NCBI RefSeq assembly: GCF_003387475.1
Contig: NZ_QUNO01000023.1
Span: 117,216-181,215 of the forward strand
Length of the DNA stretch: 64,000 nt
Direction of reading: 5' to 3'
From: Kutzneria buriramensis
GTDB lineage: Bacteria; Actinomycetota; Actinomycetes; Mycobacteriales; Pseudonocardiaceae
Under the pieces are notes generated by a model. The model had not been told where the DNA came from. It saw only the letters and a list, made by a program, of their open reading frames with translations, and ran no database searches. Positions within the stretch are counted from its first letter, which is position 1. The number at the start of each line of letters is the position of its first letter. Positions 61,720 through 64,000 of this stretch are shown here, one piece after another. The position numbers were made by a program, and so were the translations under genes.

Positions 61720-62337
61720 GTGACAACCACGCGCCGCCAATTCACTGAGGAGGAGCTCGCGGTCGACCCCGTCGACGCCGCGAAGCTCCTGCTCGGCTGC
61801 GTGCTGGAGGCCGACACCCCGGACGGGCCGGTGGGGGTCCGGCTGGTCGAGGTGGAGGCCTACCGCGGCGGCGACGACCCGGCGTCGCACTGCTACCGCG
61901 GCCGGACGTCCCGCAACGACGTCATGTTCGGCCCTCCCGGCTTCCTGTACGTCTACTTCGTCTACGGCATGCACTACTGCGCGAACATCGTGTGCCTGAC
62001 CGACGGCGTGCCCGGGGCCGTGCTGGTGCGCGCCGGCGAGGTCGTCACCGGCCTGGACATCGCCCACAAGCTACGTCCCAGTGCCCGCAGCGACGCCGAG
62101 CTGGCCAAGGGCCCGGCCCGCCTGACCAGCACGTTGTCGCTGACCCGCGAGGACAACGGCGTCAACCTGCTGCGGCCGGACTCGCCGGTCCGGCTGCTGG
62201 CCAGCGACCCGGTGCCCCTGGAGACCATCCACGCCGGCCCGCGCGTCGGCGTGGCCACCGCCATGGACCGGCCGTGGCGGTTCTGGATCGACTCGCCGGC
62301 CGTGAGCACCTACCGCCGCGGCGGCAAGAGGCGCTGA
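61720..62337 (+). CDS. 3-methyladenine DNA glycosylase (AAG/MPG family)
   Basis: 205 residues. Catalytic Glu in '[20 protein letters not shown]', '[26 protein letters not shown]' and '[12 protein letters not shown]' are hallmarks. It removes alkylated bases in base excision repair. GTG 61720; TAGGGT at 61705-61710 is a likely -10 that leaves almost no leader. Located between argH and tyrS. Confidence 0.94.
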   Translation: MTTTRRQFTEEELAVDPVDAAKLLLGCVLEADTPDGPVGVRLVEVEAYRGGDDPASHCYRGRTSRNDVMFGPPGFLYVYFVYGMHYCANIVCLTDGVPGAVLVRAGEVVTGLDIAHKLRPSARSDAELAKGPARLTSTLSLTREDNGVNLLRPDSPVRLLASDPVPLETIHAGPRVGVATAMDRPWRFWIDSPAVSTYRRGGKRR

Positions 62338-62372
62338 CAACTGCTTTGCGCTGGTACGGGATGATGTCTCCC

Positions 62373-63647
62373 GTGAGTGAGCACATCCTCGACGAGCTGT
62401 CCTGGCGCGGCCTGACCGCGCAGTCCACCGATATCGACGCACTGCGCCGTGACCTGTCGGCGGGCCCGCTCACGCTCTACTGCGGCTTCGACCCGACCGC
62501 GCCCAGCCTGCACGCCGGCAACCTGATCCCGCTGCTGGGCCTGCACCGGTTCCAGCGCGCCGGGCATCGCCCGATCGTGCTGGCCGGCGGTGCCACCGGC
62601 ATGATCGGCGACCCCCGTGACCAGGGCGAACGCGTGTTGAACTCGCTGGACACGATCGCCGAGTGGGGCGTGCGGATCCGCGGCCAGCTGGAGCGCTTCG
62701 TCGACTTCGACGACTCGCCGACCGGCGCGGTGGTGGTCAACAACCTGGACTGGACCGGCCCCACGACCGTGCTGGAGTTCCTGCGGGACGTCGGCAAGCA
62801 CTTCTCGATCAACTCCATGCTGTCCCGGGAGACGGTCCGCAAGCGCCTGGACTCCGACGGCATGTCGTTCACCGAGTTCAGCTACCTGCTGCTCCAGTCC
62901 AACGACTACCTGGAGCTGTTCCGGCGGCACGGCTGCACGCTCCAGATCGGCGGCTCCGACCAGTGGAGCAACATCCTCGGCGGCGTCGACCTGATCCGGC
63001 GCGTGGAGCAGCAGCCGGTGCACGCGTTCACGATGCCGCTGGTCACCGACGCCGAGGGCCGCAAGTTCGGCAAGTCCACCGGCGGCGGCCGGGTGTGGCT
63101 GGACCCGACGATGACGTCGCCGTACTCGTGGTTCCAGTACTTCCTCAACGTCAGCGACGAGACCGCGACCAACTACCTGCGCATCTTCACCTTCCTCGAC
63201 CGCGAGGAGCTGGCGGCGATCGACCAGGACACGGCCGAGAAGCCGCACCTGCGCACCGCGCAGCGCCGGCTGGCCGAGCTGCTGACCACGCTGGTGCACG
63301 GGGAGAAGGAGACACAGCAGGTCACCATGGCCAGCCAGGCGCTGTTCGGCCGGGGCGAGCTGCGGGACCTGGAGCTGTCGACGCTCACCGGCGCCATGGC
63401 GGAGGTGCCCAGGGGCGAGGCGCGCCTGGCGGACCAGCCCACCATCGTCGACCTGCTGGTGGCCGCCGGCCTGGCGGACAGCCGTGGCGCCGCGCGGCGC
63501 ACGGTCAAGGAGGGCGGCGCCTACGTGAACAACGCGAAGGTGACCGATGAGGAGTGGCGGCCGGCACGAGAGGACCTGCTGCACGGCCGATGGCTTGTGC
63601 TGCGGCGTGGCAAGCGCCACACTGCTGGGGTCGAGGTCCTCGACTAG
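62373..63647 (+). CDS. tyrS: Tyrosine-tRNA ligase
   Basis: 424 residues, class I. HIGH-type '[20 protein letters not shown]', KMSKS-type '[11 protein letters not shown]', tyrosine-binding '[20 protein letters not shown]' and '[12 protein letters not shown]', and a C-terminal S4 domain ('[20 protein letters not shown]'). The GTG before '[13 protein letters not shown]' is preferred over two ATGs four codons upstream, because family members start there. A terminator follows and then the rRNA promoters. Confidence 0.97.
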   Translation: MSEHILDELSWRGLTAQSTDIDALRRDLSAGPLTLYCGFDPTAPSLHAGNLIPLLGLHRFQRAGHRPIVLAGGATGMIGDPRDQGERVLNSLDTIAEWGVRIRGQLERFVDFDDSPTGAVVVNNLDWTGPTTVLEFLRDVGKHFSINSMLSRETVRKRLDSDGMSFTEFSYLLLQSNDYLELFRRHGCTLQIGGSDQWSNILGGVDLIRRVEQQPVHAFTMPLVTDAEGRKFGKSTGGGRVWLDPTMTSPYSWFQYFLNVSDETATNYLRIFTFLDREELAAIDQDTAEKPHLRTAQRRLAELLTTLVHGEKETQQVTMASQALFGRGELRDLELSTLTGAMAEVPRGEARLADQPTIVDLLVAAGLADSRGAARRTVKEGGAYVNNAKVTDEEWRPAREDLLHGRWLVLRRGKRHTAGVEVLD

Positions 63648-63663
63648 CGTGGACGTCGGCCGG

Positions 63664-63693
63664 GCGGAAGGTCGCTGAGCTGGGACTTTCCGC
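63664..63693 (+). terminator. Hairpin terminator after tyrS
   Basis: GCGGAAGGTC (63664-63673) pairs with GACTTTCCGC (63684-63693), with one G-T pair, 17 bases past the tyrS stop. Confidence 0.65.
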
Positions 63694-63719
63694 TCTGCCG
63701 ATGCGGCTGCGGGCGCGAT

Positions 63720-63748
63720 TTGACTTCTCGTTCCGCACCGCGTAACTT
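63720..63748 (+). promoter_or_regulatory. rRNA operon promoter P1
   Basis: TTGACT, 17 bases, TAACTT: a near-consensus sigma-A promoter with nothing but the rRNA leader downstream in this window. Confidence 0.7.
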
Positions 63749-63882
63749 TCTCCAAGTCAGCGCAACACGGACTCGCCCCGGACCGCCAGGGACTCCCCGG
63801 CAGGGACGACGAGGACGAGCCTGACAATCCGGGACGAACCCAACGAGTCGAACCCACGGTGTCAGCTTCACTGAGGGCCGAT

Positions 63883-64000
63883 TTGCTTGGCGAGAACGGA
63901 CCGGCTAAGCTTCAAACACAGCAAAACGAAACACCGAAGCCCCTGAACGCGGCTTGAAAGAGCCAAGTGACGGTGTGCGTGTGTTCTTTGAGAACTCAAC
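63883..64000 (+). promoter_or_regulatory. rRNA operon promoter P2 and start of 16S leader
   Basis: TTGCTT, 17 bases, TAAGCT (63883-63911) forms a second promoter. The window ends in 'ttctttgagaactcaac', the leader motif that precedes 16S rRNA genes in many actinomycetes. The 16S gene itself should begin just beyond the edge. Confidence 0.7.

Overview
The window is high-G+C DNA (roughly 70% by eye) with GTG/TTG starts, mycothiol-dependent enzymes, ECF sigma/anti-sigma pairs, a DUF1844-infC-rpmI-rplT block and many leaderless genes (TANNNT, seven bases, then the start codon). This fits an actinomycete, most likely a Pseudonocardiaceae-type soil organism (inference; no 16S gene is inside the window). 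The window stops inside the leader of an rRNA operon: two promoters and the 'ttctttgagaactcaac' leader motif are visible at 63.7-64.0 kb.

Layout. 0-3.6 kb: a truncated secreted PQQ-type sugar dehydrogenase with discoidin and FN3 domains under CebR/LacI-like sites, divergent from a secreted beta-propeller protein behind a DasR-like site. 3.8-8.7 kb: EamA transporter, rnhA, three conserved hypotheticals including a HEAT-repeat protein, and a tandem pair of DinB-like genes. 8.7-14.6 kb: a visibly foreign, rearranged accessory island. It holds a catalytically dead RNase HI domain fused to zinc motifs, and a cassette that appears to have been duplicated in tandem. The cassette runs vapBC toxin-antitoxin, then a cargo gene, then an MBL-fold hydrolase. 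In the left copy vapBC is decayed, the cargo is a nucleoside hydrolase and only the 3' end of the MBL gene survives. In the right copy vapBC and MBL are intact and the cargo is a RAMA-CBS-HEPN protein. 14.7-27.5 kb: mycothiol-dependent isomerase, uvrA behind a PafBC-type damage promoter, XRE regulator/alcohol dehydrogenase pair, C1 protease, lipoprotein, ECF sigma and ZAS anti-sigma, FadD-type ligase, dienelactone hydrolase.

27.5-34.2 kb is a D-amino-acid utilisation cluster: DsdX/GntP-type permease, N-acyl-D-amino-acid deacylase, PLP/zinc D-amino-acid deaminase, sugar kinase, IclR regulator and RidA. The genes sit around an IclR-like operator, and RidA would clear the enamine/imine released by the deaminase. 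34.2-39.7 kb: barstar-like protein, Cys-rich small protein/ArsR pair, and an Ami-like set (SRPBCC fused to an AmiC-type binding protein, amidase, GAF-ANTAR). 40.1-46.5 kb: translation core (infC, rpmI, rplT, SPOUT methylase, pheS, pheT). 46.5-53.9 kb: VOC, PaaX, VC0807-like protein, D-amino-acid oxidoreductase/MFS pair with a CdaR regulator, and a ClpN-domain protein, micropeptide and asparaginase-like trio.

54-61.7 kb is the arginine operon argCJBDF, argR, a shrunken argG-derived gene, then argH. argC and argR share an almost identical leaderless promoter with an embedded ARG-box-like sequence. The position of argG holds only a 150-residue C-terminal remnant, so a functional argininosuccinate synthase must be encoded elsewhere. 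mpg and tyrS follow, then the rRNA promoter region.
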